64,000 bases of DNA from Bacteroidia bacterium (GCA_041391665.1 JAWKNO010000001.1:434001-498000); one strand, 5' to 3'. Numbered from the stretch's first letter, positions 33,905-43,830 are shown. The notes: generated from the sequence alone by a model not told the origin. Translations and numbers: made by a program.

Positions 33905-33945
33905 AAATAAAACAAGCCATCCCGAATCTTCAGGATGGCTTGCAG
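33905..33945 (-). terminator. Terminator after rho
   Basis: Stem AAGCCATCC (33913-33921) with GGATGGCTT (33932-33940), 10-base loop. On the minus strand it is followed by GTTTTATTT, 23 bases beyond the rho stop. A T-run on the plus side means it could work both ways. Confidence 0.82.
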
Positions 33946-33967
33946 GTTTTTGTATATGAACCGGAAA

Positions 33968-35911
33968 TTATCCGTTCATGGAAAGCAGGAACTCGTCGTT
34001 GTCCTGCGTATTATTCATTCTTTCTCTGAGGAATTCCATTCCTTCGATCGGGTTCATGTCAGCCATGAACTTGCGCAGTACCCAGATGCGGTTGATGTCT
34101 CCCGGATCCATGAGCAGGTCTTCGCGGCGTGTACCCGAGCCCGTAACATCGATAGCGGGGTAGATACGGCGGTTGGAGAGTTTCCGGTCGAGCAGAAGCT
34201 CCATATTGCCGGTTCCCTTAAATTCTTCAAAGATTACCTCATCCATTTTGCTGCCGGTTTCGATAAGGGCAGTGGCGAGAATTGTCAGCGAACCACCGTG
34301 TTCGATATTCCTTGCAGCCCCGAAAAAGCGTTTAGGTTTGTGAAGCGCATTTGCATCCACACCACCGGAAAGAATTTTACCAGAAGCGGGCATACACGTA
34401 TTGTGAGCTCTTGCAAGACGCGTAATAGAGTCAAGTAAAATGACAACATCATGTCCGCACTCTACCATGCGTTTCGCTTTTTCAAGAACAATGGTAGCAA
34501 CCTGAACGTGTCGGTCGGCAGGCTCATCAAAAGTAGATGCGATTACCTCCGCATTTACGTTGCGGGCCATATCGGTAACCTCCTCCGGGCGTTCATCAAT
34601 CAGCAGAATGATGAGATATGCTTCTGGGTGATTGGCAGCGATAGCGTTGGCGATTTTTTGGAGGAGAACCGTTTTACCTGTTTTAGGCTGGGCTACGATA
34701 AGTCCCCGCTGGCCTTTACCTATGGGTGAAAAGAGGTCGATAATGCGGAGGGACAAATCTTTTTCTTTTCTCTCGGAAGAAAGTTTAAATCTTTCATCAG
34801 GGAAAAGTGGGGTAAGGTGATCGAAATAAATGCGGTCTCTGACCTCTTCGGGGGTGCGACCATTGATAGTCTCAACCTTCAGGAGCGCAAAATACCGCTC
34901 CCCATCCTTAGGCGGGCGAATTTGCCCGAAAACAGTGTCGCCGGTTTTGAGGCCAAACAGTTTGATCTGGGAAGGAGAAACGTAAATATCGTCAGGTGAT
35001 GGGAGGTAATTGTATTCAGAAGAGCGGAGGAATCCGTATCCTTCAGGAATTACTTCCAGCACACCCTGGTTGCTGATTACACCATCGAGGTTGGGCATTG
35101 CAAGTGCCGGATCCTGGGCGACGGGCTGAGATTGCGATCTGTCGCGGTCACGGTCTCTGTCGCGGTCGTTGTCGCGGTTCCGGTCTCTGTTGTCGCGGTC
35201 ATTGTCGCGATTTCTTTCTCTGTCGCGGTCATTGTCGCGGTTCCGGTCTCTGTCGCGATCATTGTCGCGATTTCTTTCATTGTCGCGATTCCGGTCTCTT
35301 TCCTGTCTTACCGGAGCTTGACTATCGGGACCGTTTCTATCATTATCATTGCGCGAAGGCACACGCTTGCGGCGATTGCGTTGCTTGCGGTCATTGTCAT
35401 CATCCTGCCGCTGTTGGCGGTTTTCAGGCGTTTCGTTTGATTCATTTTCAGAATCTTCATTCTCCTCGTCACCATTTTCCATGGATTCCGGGGTGGATAT
35501 TTCCATTACCGGTACCTGCTCATTGGGTACTTCGGGTTCTTCTTCAGCAGGTTCGTCGTCAGTTTTTTTGGATCGGCTTGTACGCTTGCGTGGGGCCGGT
35601 TTTTCTTCGGGCTTCTCTTCCGGCTTTTCCTGTGTTTTGCGGCGGCTATTTTTGGGGCGTGATTCCGCTTCGCTATCTTCGGGGGTCTCCGTTTCTTCTG
35701 TAACGGATTCTTTTACCGGTTCAGCAACTTTGTTTTTACTGCCTTCTTTGAGTCCTTTTAACTGATCTGGCGGCATAAGTGCCTGCTTATCCAGAATCTT
35801 AAAGATCAGATCCTGTTTGGCAAGCTTGTCGATGTCCTCAATTTTCAGTTTCTTCGCAATGTCCTTCAACGCCGGGAGGTCGTTGTTGTTCAGCTCGATA
35901 ATATCGTACAT
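33968..35911 (-). CDS. rho: Transcription termination factor Rho with large N-terminal insertion
   Basis: The 647-residue protein (E. coli Rho has 419) has a Rho_N helical domain at 1-50 and a highly charged disordered segment (about 60-270) rich in Glu/Pro then in Asp/Arg/Asn repeats. From about 280 come the RNA-binding cold-shock fold (EVIPEGYGFLRSSEYNYLPS) and the ATPase core: GLIVAQPKTGKTVLL (Walker A), DVVILLDSITRLARAHN (Walker B) and the Q/R loops. The hexamer unwinds RNA to end transcription. Long inserts of this sort are known in Bacteroidota and Actinobacteria. It has a good promoter 154 bases upstream and its own terminator. Confidence 0.96.
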   Translation of the reverse strand: MYDIIELNNNDLPALKDIAKKLKIEDIDKLAKQDLIFKILDKQALMPPDQLKGLKEGSKNKVAEPVKESVTEETETPEDSEAESRPKNSRRKTQEKPEEKPEEKPAPRKRTSRSKKTDDEPAEEEPEVPNEQVPVMEISTPESMENGDEENEDSENESNETPENRQQRQDDDNDRKQRNRRKRVPSRNDNDRNGPDSQAPVRQERDRNRDNERNRDNDRDRDRNRDNDRDRERNRDNDRDNRDRNRDNDRDRDRDRDRSQSQPVAQDPALAMPNLDGVISNQGVLEVIPEGYGFLRSSEYNYLPSPDDIYVSPSQIKLFGLKTGDTVFGQIRPPKDGERYFALLKVETINGRTPEEVRDRIYFDHLTPLFPDERFKLSSERKEKDLSLRIIDLFSPIGKGQRGLIVAQPKTGKTVLLQKIANAIAANHPEAYLIILLIDERPEEVTDMARNVNAEVIASTFDEPADRHVQVATIVLEKAKRMVECGHDVVILLDSITRLARAHNTCMPASGKILSGGVDANALHKPKRFFGAARNIEHGGSLTILATALIETGSKMDEVIFEEFKGTGNMELLLDRKLSNRRIYPAIDVTGSGTRREDLLMDPGDINRIWVLRKFMADMNPIEGMEFLRERMNNTQDNDEFLLSMNG

Positions 35912-36064
35912 ATATTGATTGTGGTTGTTTCAAGAAATCTCTTGAATCATTTGGGTGGAGATAATGTGATGTGGATGACTGTGAGATGTGCCTGACTCTT
36001 CAGAGATAATCAGTAAAAGGAAAGCACATGTATAGGAAATGGAACTTGGATTGAATTAACCCGA

Positions 36065-36096
36065 CAAAGGTACATAATCTAATTGCAGTTTCCAAA
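36065..36096 (-). promoter_or_regulatory. Promoter of rho
   Basis: Minus strand: TTTG (36096-36093), 20-base spacer, TACCTTTG (36072-36065), a full match to the Bacteroidota consensus. It leaves a 5' leader of about 145 bases before ATG 35911, long enough for Rho autoregulation, as known for other rho genes. Confidence 0.75.
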
Positions 36097-36187
36097 AAAT
36101 TATCCGCAATCATTTGCGAATAAGTGATAAGTTTTCGTACGAATCTGCATAGGTTTTTGTTATTTCGCTGCAAACTATTTCAAAATT

Positions 36188-37462
36188 ATGCTTGAAATTC
36201 AGAAAATCCGGACAGAGCCAGAGAACCTGATAGCCGGACTGGAAAAGAAAAACATAGCGGATGCCGCTGAAAAAATCGGAAAACTGCTGGAGCTCGACAG
36301 TGTGCGCAGGCAGACAGTGACCGAGCTGGAACAACTGCGAAATCTGATCAATCATTCCTCCAAATCCATCGGTAACCTGATGAAAGAGGGAAAAAAAGAA
36401 GAAGCTGAATCTCTTAAGGTGGAACTTGCCAGCGCAAAAGATAAGATAAAGGAACTGGAGCAACAGCAGGTTTCTGTTGAAGATGAAACCTATCAGTTGC
36501 TGGTGACGCTTCCCAATATTCCACATGAATCTGTGCCAAAAGGTAAGTCTGCCGATGATAATGTTGTGGTTGGAGGAAATAATAAACAAATCACCTTCGA
36601 TTTTCCCGCCAAACCTCATTGGGAACTTGCCCGTGATCATGATATTATTGATTGGGAACTGGGGGTAAAACTTACCGGCGCAGGCTTCCCTGTTTACAAA
36701 GGAAAAGGTGCAGCATTACAGCGCGCACTTATTACTTTTTTCCTCGACACCGCCCGTGACGCGGGTTATACTGAAATCATGCCTCCGTTGATGGTCAATG
36801 AGGCTTCGGGTTTTGCAACCGGGCAGCTTCCCGACAAAGATGGCCAGATGTATTTTGTCGAAAGAGATGGCTTTTACCTTATCCCTACGGCTGAGGTGCC
36901 TATCACCAATCTGTACCGCAACGATATCGTAAACGGCGAAGATCTCCCAATTAAAAATTGTGGGTATACTCCCTGTTTCCGCCGTGAAGCCGGATCTTAT
37001 GGAAAAGATGTAAAAGGCCTCAACCGCCTCCATCAGTTTGACAAAGTGGAAATCGTACAGATTACCCTTCCTGAAAACTCCTATGACACGCTGGAAGTGA
37101 TGACCCGGCATTCTGAAGGTCTGCTCGAAGCATTGGGGCTTCCCTGGCACCGGCTGCTGCTCTGTTCCGGTGATATGAGTTTCACTTCTGCCAAAACCTA
37201 TGACCTCGAAGTCTATAGCGCCGGACAGGGACGATGGCTGGAGGTAAGCTCTGTCAGCAACTTTGAAACCTATCAGACCAATCGCCTCAAACTTCGCTAC
37301 CGCGACGAGAATAAAAAACCTCAGCTGGCGCATTCGCTTAATGGCAGTGCGTTGGCTTTGCCCCGTATTTTGGCGGCTTTGCTGGAAAACAATCAGCAGG
37401 CAGACGGCAGTATAGTTGTTCCGGAAGTATTGCGCAAATACACCGGATTTGATCGTATATAA
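36188..37462 (+). CDS. serS: Seryl-tRNA synthetase
   Basis: Charges tRNA-Ser with serine. The 424-residue enzyme has an N-terminal antiparallel coiled coil (about 25-105) and a class II core: motif 2 in GYTPCFRREAGSYGKDVKGLNRLHQF, Ser-binding LIPTAEVPITN, and motif 3 in LNGSALALPRILAALLEN. All usual elements are present. It ends in a shared convergent terminator with pgk. Confidence 0.97.
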   Translation: MLEIQKIRTEPENLIAGLEKKNIADAAEKIGKLLELDSVRRQTVTELEQLRNLINHSSKSIGNLMKEGKKEEAESLKVELASAKDKIKELEQQQVSVEDETYQLLVTLPNIPHESVPKGKSADDNVVVGGNNKQITFDFPAKPHWELARDHDIIDWELGVKLTGAGFPVYKGKGAALQRALITFFLDTARDAGYTEIMPPLMVNEASGFATGQLPDKDGQMYFVERDGFYLIPTAEVPITNLYRNDIVNGEDLPIKNCGYTPCFRREAGSYGKDVKGLNRLHQFDKVEIVQITLPENSYDTLEVMTRHSEGLLEALGLPWHRLLLCSGDMSFTSAKTYDLEVYSAGQGRWLEVSSVSNFETYQTNRLKLRYRDENKKPQLAHSLNGSALALPRILAALLENNQQADGSIVVPEVLRKYTGFDRI

Positions 37463-37510
37463 ACAAAAAGAGTGGGCCTGCACCGGCAGACCCACTCATC
37501 ATTTTATTGC
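37463..37510. terminator. Bidirectional terminator between serS and pgk
   Basis: Stem GAGTGGG (37470-37476) with CCCACTC (37491-37497), extended inside by CTGC/GCAG. A-rich to the left (AAACAAAAA) and T-rich to the right (CATTTTATT), so it serves both converging genes. Confidence 0.88.
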
Positions 37511-37519
37511 CACCGAAGA

Positions 37520-38704
37520 CTATCCCAGTGCTGCAATACCTGGCAGTACTTTGCCTTCGAGATACTCAAGCAGTGCACCACCTCCGGTAGAAACATAGGA
37601 AACCTGATCTTCCAGACCTGCTTTGGCAATTGCCGCAGCCGAATCCCCACCACCAATCAGAGAAAAGGAGCCATTTTGTGTAGCCTTTACTACTGCTTCA
37701 GCTACAGCCATTGTGCCTTTGGCAAATTTTTCCATTTCAAATACTCCCATGGGACCATTCCAAAGGATGATTTTGGACTGAAGGATTGTATCGTAATAGT
37801 ATTCAAATGTCTGTGGGCCAATATCTAGTCCCATCATGTCATCAGGGAAATCTTCATTTCTTACTACAGCGATCTTTCCGTCTTCGCCAAAAACGTCTGA
37901 TACTACAGAGTCAACCGGTGTGAGGATTTTCACATTTTTCGCAGCTGCTTTTTTGAGCAGAGAGGCGGCTGTGATGATTTTATCCTCTTCCAACAGCGAT
38001 TTTCCTACCTTAAAACCTTTGGCGCGGAGGAAAGTAAATGCCATGCCGCCACCGATCAACAGATAATCCACACGGTCCAGCAGGTTTTCGATGATAAGGA
38101 TTTTGTCAGAAACCTTGGCTCCGCCCATAATCGCGCAAACCGGCCGTTCTTCACTGTTCAGGACTTTGTCTGCATTGACAATTTCCTTTTGCAGAAGCAT
38201 ACCGCAATAGGTCTCTTCGAAGAATTTTGCCACGATAGTTGTACTCGCATGTGCGCGGTGTGCCGTACCAAAAGCATCATTCACATAAAAGTCTCCGTGG
38301 TGGGAGAGCTTTTCTGAAAAATCTTCGTCTCCGGCAGTTTCTGCCTTGTAAAAACGAAGGTTTTCAAGCAGTAAAATCTGGCCGGGTTTCAGGTTGGCGC
38401 TCATCTCAAATGCAGATTCACCGATACAGTCATCTGCGAATAAAACCTCTGCATTTACGTGTTTTTTCAACGCATTAATCGTATGACGAAGGCTGTATTT
38501 ATCCTCCGGTGCATCTTTTGGACGACCCAGATGAGACATCAGTACGGCAGAGCCGCCCTGATCCAGAATATACTGTATAGTAGGTACTGCTTCGCTGATG
38601 CGGCGGTCATCAGTTACCTCAAATGATTTGTCAAGGGGTACATTAAAATCCACGCGGATCAAAGCGCGTCTGCCGTTAATATTGGCCTGGTCTAAATATT
38701 TCAT
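37520..38704 (-). CDS. pgk: Phosphoglycerate kinase
   Basis: Glycolytic enzyme making ATP from 1,3-bisphosphoglycerate. The 394-residue protein has the signature RVDFNVPLD, SHLGRPK, GGAKVSDKI, NGPMGVFE and the C-terminal GGGDSAAAIAKAG. Single gene with its own promoter box and terminator. Confidence 0.97.
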   Translation of the reverse strand: MKYLDQANINGRRALIRVDFNVPLDKSFEVTDDRRISEAVPTIQYILDQGGSAVLMSHLGRPKDAPEDKYSLRHTINALKKHVNAEVLFADDCIGESAFEMSANLKPGQILLLENLRFYKAETAGDEDFSEKLSHHGDFYVNDAFGTAHRAHASTTIVAKFFEETYCGMLLQKEIVNADKVLNSEERPVCAIMGGAKVSDKILIIENLLDRVDYLLIGGGMAFTFLRAKGFKVGKSLLEEDKIITAASLLKKAAAKNVKILTPVDSVVSDVFGEDGKIAVVRNEDFPDDMMGLDIGPQTFEYYYDTILQSKIILWNGPMGVFEMEKFAKGTMAVAEAVVKATQNGSFSLIGGGDSAAAIAKAGLEDQVSYVSTGGGALLEYLEGKVLPGIAALG

Positions 38705-38724
38705 AAGTCTTAATGTTAGAGCCG

Positions 38725-38732
38725 CAAAATTA
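38725..38732 (-). promoter_or_regulatory. -7 box (TAATTTTG) upstream of pgk
   Basis: Minus-strand exact TAnnTTTG match, 21 bases before the start codon. No clear -33 TTG. Confidence 0.5.
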
Positions 38733-38793
38733 GGAAATTTTTATTAAGGAATAGTTAAATGTGATTTATATTCAAGTCTTTTTGTCCCCTCAA

Positions 38794-38834
38794 CCATTAC
38801 CCATTAACAATTACCAATTAACCATTAACAATTA
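38794..38834. repeat. AT-rich short tandem repeat
   Basis: CCATTAACAATTA occurs at 38801-38813 and 38822-38834 (period 21), with related CCATTA units between and before. It lies immediately before the ATG of the AhpD-like gene. Confidence 0.7.
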
Positions 38835-38839
38835 TCCGC

Positions 38840-39193
38840 ATGTCCCAGGTAAAAGAATTTAATGAATTTCGCGAAAAGATGAACGCCCGCATCCTCGCAT
38901 CGGACTCCAAAATCATCAAACGCATTTACAACCTCGATACCAATACTTACCAGGAAGGTGCCCTGAATGTAAAGACCAAAGAACTGATCGGTCTCTCTGC
39001 ATCCATGGTATTGCGGTGTGATGACTGTGTCAGATATCATATTCAGTCTTCACTGGAAGCCGGGGCGACGGAACAAGAACTCATGGAAGTGTTCGAAATT
39101 TCCTTGTTGGTAGGAGGAACCATCGTGATTCCGCATTTGCGGCGGGCGATTTCTTTTATGGATGAATTGCTGGAAAAACCCGCGGAAGGATAA
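38840..39193 (+). CDS. Carboxymuconolactone decarboxylase/AhpD-like protein
   Basis: This 117-residue all-helical protein has the CxxC-x3-H motif (RCDDCVRYHIQ) of AhpD-like alkylhydroperoxidases, preceded by KTKELIGLSASMV. The Cys pair can act as a thiol reductant; some relatives decarboxylate lactones. The short length fits the single-domain CMD group. Convergent with the next gene. Confidence 0.87.
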   Translation: MSQVKEFNEFREKMNARILASDSKIIKRIYNLDTNTYQEGALNVKTKELIGLSASMVLRCDDCVRYHIQSSLEAGATEQELMEVFEISLLVGGTIVIPHLRRAISFMDELLEKPAEG

Positions 39194-39203
39194 TAGGTTT
39201 GCC

Positions 39204-39710
39204 TTATTCGTCCTCTGTCCACTGGTTGTCAACGGTAACCAGGATTTCATCGATGAGGGCAGGTTCGTTGACCAGGAGAAAACCTTTAAGTGGGAATTCT
39301 TTCCGTTGGGAACCGTGAATGCGCATGACCATTTCTTTTGTTTCCGGGTTGTAATGGCAGGTACGCCGGTCAAACGGATCCTGTGAGGTGAATTTTCTTG
39401 AGGGTTTGAATGTCGAAAAACTTTCCCGCAGGATTTTGCTGTAAACCTGTTTGCTGATCGAAGGGTTTCGCATGGAATAACTGAGCAGAACAGTCATGCT
39501 GTCTGTTTCCCTTATTTTTGCAAGCAGAAAATAACCCGGGTTTATTTCATACATGATATCATGAAAACCAGCCTGTGCAGGTGTTGTTCTCCGGATAGAA
39601 TTTTTGCCAAACTTTTCTGTAAGTACATCTTCTTTCAAGCCCAGCTGAGCGCGGGCGGGCGGCAAAATAAGAACAAGGAGCATCAGGGAAAAAATATATC
39701 GAAAGGGCAT
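39204..39710 (-). CDS. Secreted protein of unknown function
   Basis: This 168-residue protein has a signal peptide at 1-21 (ending PPARAQ). The mature part looks beta-rich (FHDIMYEINPGYFLLAKI, TVLLSYSMRN) and ends in Asp/Glu. No family recognised. It has no operon partner and its end lies 10 bases from the AhpD-like gene. Confidence 0.6.
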   Translation of the reverse strand: MPFRYIFSLMLLVLILPPARAQLGLKEDVLTEKFGKNSIRRTTPAQAGFHDIMYEINPGYFLLAKIRETDSMTVLLSYSMRNPSISKQVYSKILRESFSTFKPSRKFTSQDPFDRRTCHYNPETKEMVMRIHGSQRKEFPLKGFLLVNEPALIDEILVTVDNQWTEDE

Positions 39711-39849
39711 AAAAAATAATTACCAGGTTTGAATATAGTCGCTGTGCAAATGGAAAACGAGCCAATGAAGGAATAATTATTTACACGGGAATAAGTGCCG
39801 ATAAATGAATGTCTAATTTACATCCTTCACAAACTGAGACCTCAATTTT

Positions 39850-42738
39850 ATGAAAAAGTATGGGTTGTTGTTTACTTTCCTCCTAAGTGGAATCCTGGCC
39901 TTTGGCCAGACTTTTGAGATTTCCGGGAAAATCCTGAATCCGGACCAGACGCCTTCTGTGGGTGCCAAAGTGGTACTCGAACAAGGTGGAGCAGGCCTGA
40001 GAGGGGCATTTGCCGGTCCCGATGGTGTGTTTACTCTGAAAATGGTAAAACCAGGTGATTATACGATAAAGATTTCCGCGCTTGGTTTTGGGGACTATAC
40101 CCAGGCTGTGTCGGTGGTTGACAAGTCTCTTTCTCTGGATCCTGTGACGATGGAAGAGCGATCCTATAATATAGAAGAAGTTCAAATCGAAGGAGAGGTA
40201 GCCCAGGCTCAGCAAAAAGGCGATACCACACAGTTTAATGCCGGTGCATTCAAAACAAATCCCGACGCAAATGCAGAAGATCTGGTTCAGAAAATGCCGG
40301 GCATCAATATGTCCAATGGCAAAATTTCGGTTGGAGGAGAAGAAGTAAAGCAAGTATTGGTTGACGGGAAGGAATTTTTTGGTAGCGACCCTTCTGCAGC
40401 TCTGAGAAATCTTCCGGCTGAAGTCATCGCCAAAATCCAGGTATTTGACCAGCAAAGTGATCAGTCTCAGTTTACCGGTGTTGATGATGGCAATACGACC
40501 AAAACCATCAATATTATTACCCGCGAAAAAATGAGCAATGGCATATTTGGTAAAGTATATGGCGGGTATGGATACGATGGGGACTTTATTGAAAATGGCA
40601 GTCGTTATCAGGCCGGAGGAAATCTTAACTATTTCAACAAGGCCCGAAGGATTTCTGTTCTGGCGCAGTCCAATAATATCAATCAGCAGAATTTTTCCAA
40701 TGATGACCTGCTGGGTGTATTAAGCTCCGGTGGCGGAGGACGCAGAGGCGGTGGTGGGGGTTTTGGCGGTGGCGGCTTTGGTGGGGGACGCGGCGGCGGC
40801 GATGCCGGCGATTTCCTTGTTTCACAGCAGGGAGGGATATCTACTACACATGCCTTCGGACTTAATTATTCCGACAATTGGGGCAAAAAAATGGAAGTCT
40901 CCGGTAGCTATTTCTTTAATCTGACCAATAACGACGCGCTGACCGATCTCAATCGCCAGTATGTCACAAGTACAGATACGGGACAGGTGTATCGGGAAAA
41001 CAGCGAAAGCGGTACCCAAAATATCAACCACCGGCTGAATATGCGGATGAACTATAAGTTTACAGATAAAACTTCTCTGCTTATCCGCCCCAGACTTTCC
41101 ATTCAGCAAAATGCCGGAGACGAGACTACTTTTGCAGGAACCTCTCTTTCTGACTATCTGCTCAATAGCTCGGCTTCAATTTTCTCCTCAGAACTGCTAG
41201 GGGTTGATTTCTCGAATATGTTCCTTTTTCGCCATCAGTTTGAAAAAAGGGGACGGACAATTTCGCTGAACGTGAGGAGCGGGTACAATGAAAACTCGGG
41301 TACCAATCAGTTGTTTTCTGCCCTGAACTATTTCACCGAGCCGGCATCTTTCGATACGCTGGATCAGAATTCAAGGCTTGACAAAAACAACTGGAATGTT
41401 TCTACCAATGTCATGTACACGGAGCCGGTTTCCGAAAAGGGGATGTTGCAGCTGAACTACTCATGGTCACCGGAATGGAACGACTCGGAGAAATCAACCT
41501 ATGATTACGAGGATATGACGGGTGACTATTCCTCTCTGAATATCCCTCTATCCAATGTCTTCAATAGTACATACGCTGCGCACCAACTTGGAGCTGGTTA
41601 TATGTTGCGTGGAAAAAAAGCTTTCTTTACTACCCGGCTCGCTGCACAATGGGCGGGCTTGGCAGGTGAGCAGGTACTGCCTTATTCAGATAATGTAAAC
41701 CGTACTTTTTTCAATCTTTTGCCAACGGCTTTTTTCCGTCTCCGGCTGGAAGGGCAAAATAGCATTTTTGCTATGTATCGCACGAGTACCAGTCCGCCTT
41801 CCATCTCCCAGCTTCAGCAGGTAATTGATAACAGCAATCCGCTTCAGCTTCGTACGGGCAACCAGGATCTCGACCAAAGTTATCAGCACATGATGGTGTT
41901 TCGGTACAACAGTACCAATACCGAAAAATCAAGGGTATTTTTCTTTATGTTGAGCGGAAACTATACTCAGAATTATGTGGGAAACAGTACGTTTATCGCA
42001 CGGCAGGATACGGTACTTTCAGAAGGAGTAGTGCTGCCAAGAGGCGCTCAGCTTATCAAACCGGTCAACCTCGATGGTAACTGGAGTTTGCGCTCATTCA
42101 TTACCTACGGGATTCCTGTGAAGCTGATTAAATCCAACCTTAATTTTAACCTTTCCGGAGACTACCGCCGTACGCCGGGTATCATCAATGGTGCGCTGAA
42201 TGAAACTTCTAATGCAACCGTGGGGTTGGGGGCAGTATTGAGCAGCAATATCAGTGAGAAACTGGATTTTACGCTCTCCTCCCAATCAAATCTCAGCAAT
42301 GCCATAAATACCCTGCAGTCATCACTGAATACCAGGTATCTCAATCAGGTTTCTTCTGCCCGTGTGAATGTGATCGTTGGAAAAGGAATTGTCTTCAGAA
42401 GCACGGTTACCAATCAGTTGTACAGAGGGTTGAGTCAGGGGTTTGATCAGAATTTCTGGTTGTGGAATATGGGACTTGCAAAGAAGATGTTCAAAAACCA
42501 GCGGGGTGAGTTGCAACTATCTGTGTTTGATATGCTGAAACAAAACAACAGCATTCAGCGGACAGTCAGCGACGTCTATATCGAAGATTTACGCACAGCA
42601 GTATTGCAGCGATATGTCATGCTGACCTTCACTTACAATATCCGTGAATTTGTCAAGCCGGCAGATTCGCCCAATAACGCTGATCGCCCGGGTGGGCCCG
42701 GAGGCCCTGGCGGTCCCGAACCCTGGAGAAGAAATTGA
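39850..42738 (+). CDS. Outer-membrane beta-barrel receptor with carboxypeptidase-regulatory-like domain
   Basis: The 962-residue protein has a signal peptide (1-19, ending AFGQ), a carboxypeptidase-regulatory-like beta domain (21-105, FEISGKILNPDQTPSVGAKV), a TonB-plug-like region (about 115-225, with LVQKMPGINMSNG and VLVDGKEFFG), then a long barrel. A Gly-rich loop (about 292-316) and a Gly/Pro-rich C-terminal tail ending PEPWRRN are unusual. This is the OMP_b-brl_3 type of TonB-receptor relatives, common in Bacteroidota and often tied to uptake or surface protein export. No SusD partner is next to it. Confidence 0.87.
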   Translation: MKKYGLLFTFLLSGILAFGQTFEISGKILNPDQTPSVGAKVVLEQGGAGLRGAFAGPDGVFTLKMVKPGDYTIKISALGFGDYTQAVSVVDKSLSLDPVTMEERSYNIEEVQIEGEVAQAQQKGDTTQFNAGAFKTNPDANAEDLVQKMPGINMSNGKISVGGEEVKQVLVDGKEFFGSDPSAALRNLPAEVIAKIQVFDQQSDQSQFTGVDDGNTTKTINIITREKMSNGIFGKVYGGYGYDGDFIENGSRYQAGGNLNYFNKARRISVLAQSNNINQQNFSNDDLLGVLSSGGGGRRGGGGGFGGGGFGGGRGGGDAGDFLVSQQGGISTTHAFGLNYSDNWGKKMEVSGSYFFNLTNNDALTDLNRQYVTSTDTGQVYRENSESGTQNINHRLNMRMNYKFTDKTSLLIRPRLSIQQNAGDETTFAGTSLSDYLLNSSASIFSSELLGVDFSNMFLFRHQFEKRGRTISLNVRSGYNENSGTNQLFSALNYFTEPASFDTLDQNSRLDKNNWNVSTNVMYTEPVSEKGMLQLNYSWSPEWNDSEKSTYDYEDMTGDYSSLNIPLSNVFNSTYAAHQLGAGYMLRGKKAFFTTRLAAQWAGLAGEQVLPYSDNVNRTFFNLLPTAFFRLRLEGQNSIFAMYRTSTSPPSISQLQQVIDNSNPLQLRTGNQDLDQSYQHMMVFRYNSTNTEKSRVFFFMLSGNYTQNYVGNSTFIARQDTVLSEGVVLPRGAQLIKPVNLDGNWSLRSFITYGIPVKLIKSNLNFNLSGDYRRTPGIINGALNETSNATVGLGAVLSSNISEKLDFTLSSQSNLSNAINTLQSSLNTRYLNQVSSARVNVIVGKGIVFRSTVTNQLYRGLSQGFDQNFWLWNMGLAKKMFKNQRGELQLSVFDMLKQNNSIQRTVSDVYIEDLRTAVLQRYVMLTFTYNIREFVKPADSPNNADRPGGPGGPGGPEPWRRN

Positions 42739-42742
42739 TGGG

Positions 42743-43222
42743 CTACAGGTTGTGCTCCTGCCGGATAAAGCTTAGCAGATTTTGGCAGGAGCGCTCCAAC
42801 ATTACAAATACCTCTTCAAAACTGCTTTTTCCACCATAATAAGGGTCAGGCACATCTGCTTCAGGCGCTTGTGGATCAAAATGCCGCATTTTGATAATCC
42901 GGGCCTTTTTTCCCGGTATTCGTGCAGCAAGCGTCTCCAAATCATAGAGATTGCTTTGATCCATAGGGATGATATAGTCAAAATCCTGAAAATCGCTATG
43001 CCTCACCTGTCTGGCTCTTGAGGGAAGATGGATTCCATGTTCTGCTGCGGTTGCCCGCATTCTGGCATCGGCTCTTTCTCCTGCATGCCAACCGCCAGTG
43101 CCACAAGAGTCAACCTTAATTTTTTCTGACAAACCGGCCTGTTCTACCAAATGTATAAACATTCCTTCGGCCATGGGAGAACGACAAATATTTCCCAAAC
43201 AAACAAATAATACACGGATCAT
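42743..43222 (-). CDS. Low-molecular-weight protein tyrosine phosphatase
   Basis: This 159-residue cytoplasmic phosphatase has the active-site loop VCLGNICRSP (Cys8, Arg14) and the acid residue in VPDPYYGG, all present. Such enzymes often act with tyrosine kinases that control exopolysaccharide export, though no such kinase is in the window. Confidence 0.93.
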   Translation of the reverse strand: MIRVLFVCLGNICRSPMAEGMFIHLVEQAGLSEKIKVDSCGTGGWHAGERADARMRATAAEHGIHLPSRARQVRHSDFQDFDYIIPMDQSNLYDLETLAARIPGKKARIIKMRHFDPQAPEADVPDPYYGGKSSFEEVFVMLERSCQNLLSFIRQEHNL

Positions 43223-43332
43223 TGGCTCCTTACTAATTGTTACCCAACATATGCGTTCGTATTCACAAAAACATACTCAGGGCCAAATACCTAAATCTTT
43301 GGCCTAATAAAAAATCAATTATCAGATATTTA

Positions 43333-43830
43333 TTATTCCGAAAATCTGGAGAAGGATACTATTTGTCTAAGGTGATGTTTCAGGTGAATGACGTAATCTT
43401 CCATCAGGCAATCCAGCGAAATTAATCCCCCTTCGGGTAAAGTTTGCGAATCCATCAGAGGATACAACAGTCTGATATTTTGTTTTTGCCGGGTTTCTTC
43501 GGGCAGAGATTTTATGAGCCGGCAAAGGTGTTGGTTGTATGATTTCCAGAACTGTATGAGCGCACGCCATTGAGTATTCTGGTAGGCATTTACGCGTACC
43601 CATTCATCCTGATTATAACCGGAAAGCTCGCAAAGCTGGCCATTACCACACAAAACAATGATTATGCGGTGATGGTTGTGGGTTGCCGAATCGATAAGAT
43701 GACCGACGATCTCCCGGGGAGACCATTTTCCCGGCGCTGGTTTTTTTGCAGAGATTGAGTCGGGAATAAACCCCATCATTTCTCCTGCAGTCTCAATCAG
43801 CGCATCATATTCAGCTATATAGTTGGCCAT
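43333..43830 (-). CDS. DinB/YfiT-like family protein
   Basis: I use ATG 43830 (165 aa, MANYIAEYDALIE) rather than the longer frame to 43881. Four-helix DinB fold: KWSPREIVGHLIDSATHNHHRI with the first metal His, and EDYVIHLKHHLRQI with the last His residues. Members are metal-dependent thiol transferases or of unknown role. Single gene. Confidence 0.85.
   Translation of the reverse strand: MANYIAEYDALIETAGEMMGFIPDSISAKKPAPGKWSPREIVGHLIDSATHNHHRIIIVLCGNGQLCELSGYNQDEWVRVNAYQNTQWRALIQFWKSYNQHLCRLIKSLPEETRQKQNIRLLYPLMDSQTLPEGGLISLDCLMEDYVIHLKHHLRQIVSFSRFSE

Noticed and set aside
35100..35300. Short DNA repeats as a CRISPR or minisatellite locus
   Set aside because: The repeats are in frame in rho and encode its Asp/Arg/Asn-rich insertion.
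40730..40805. GC-rich repeat in the outer-membrane protein gene
   Set aside because: It is coding and gives a Gly-rich loop; no sign of a separate element.
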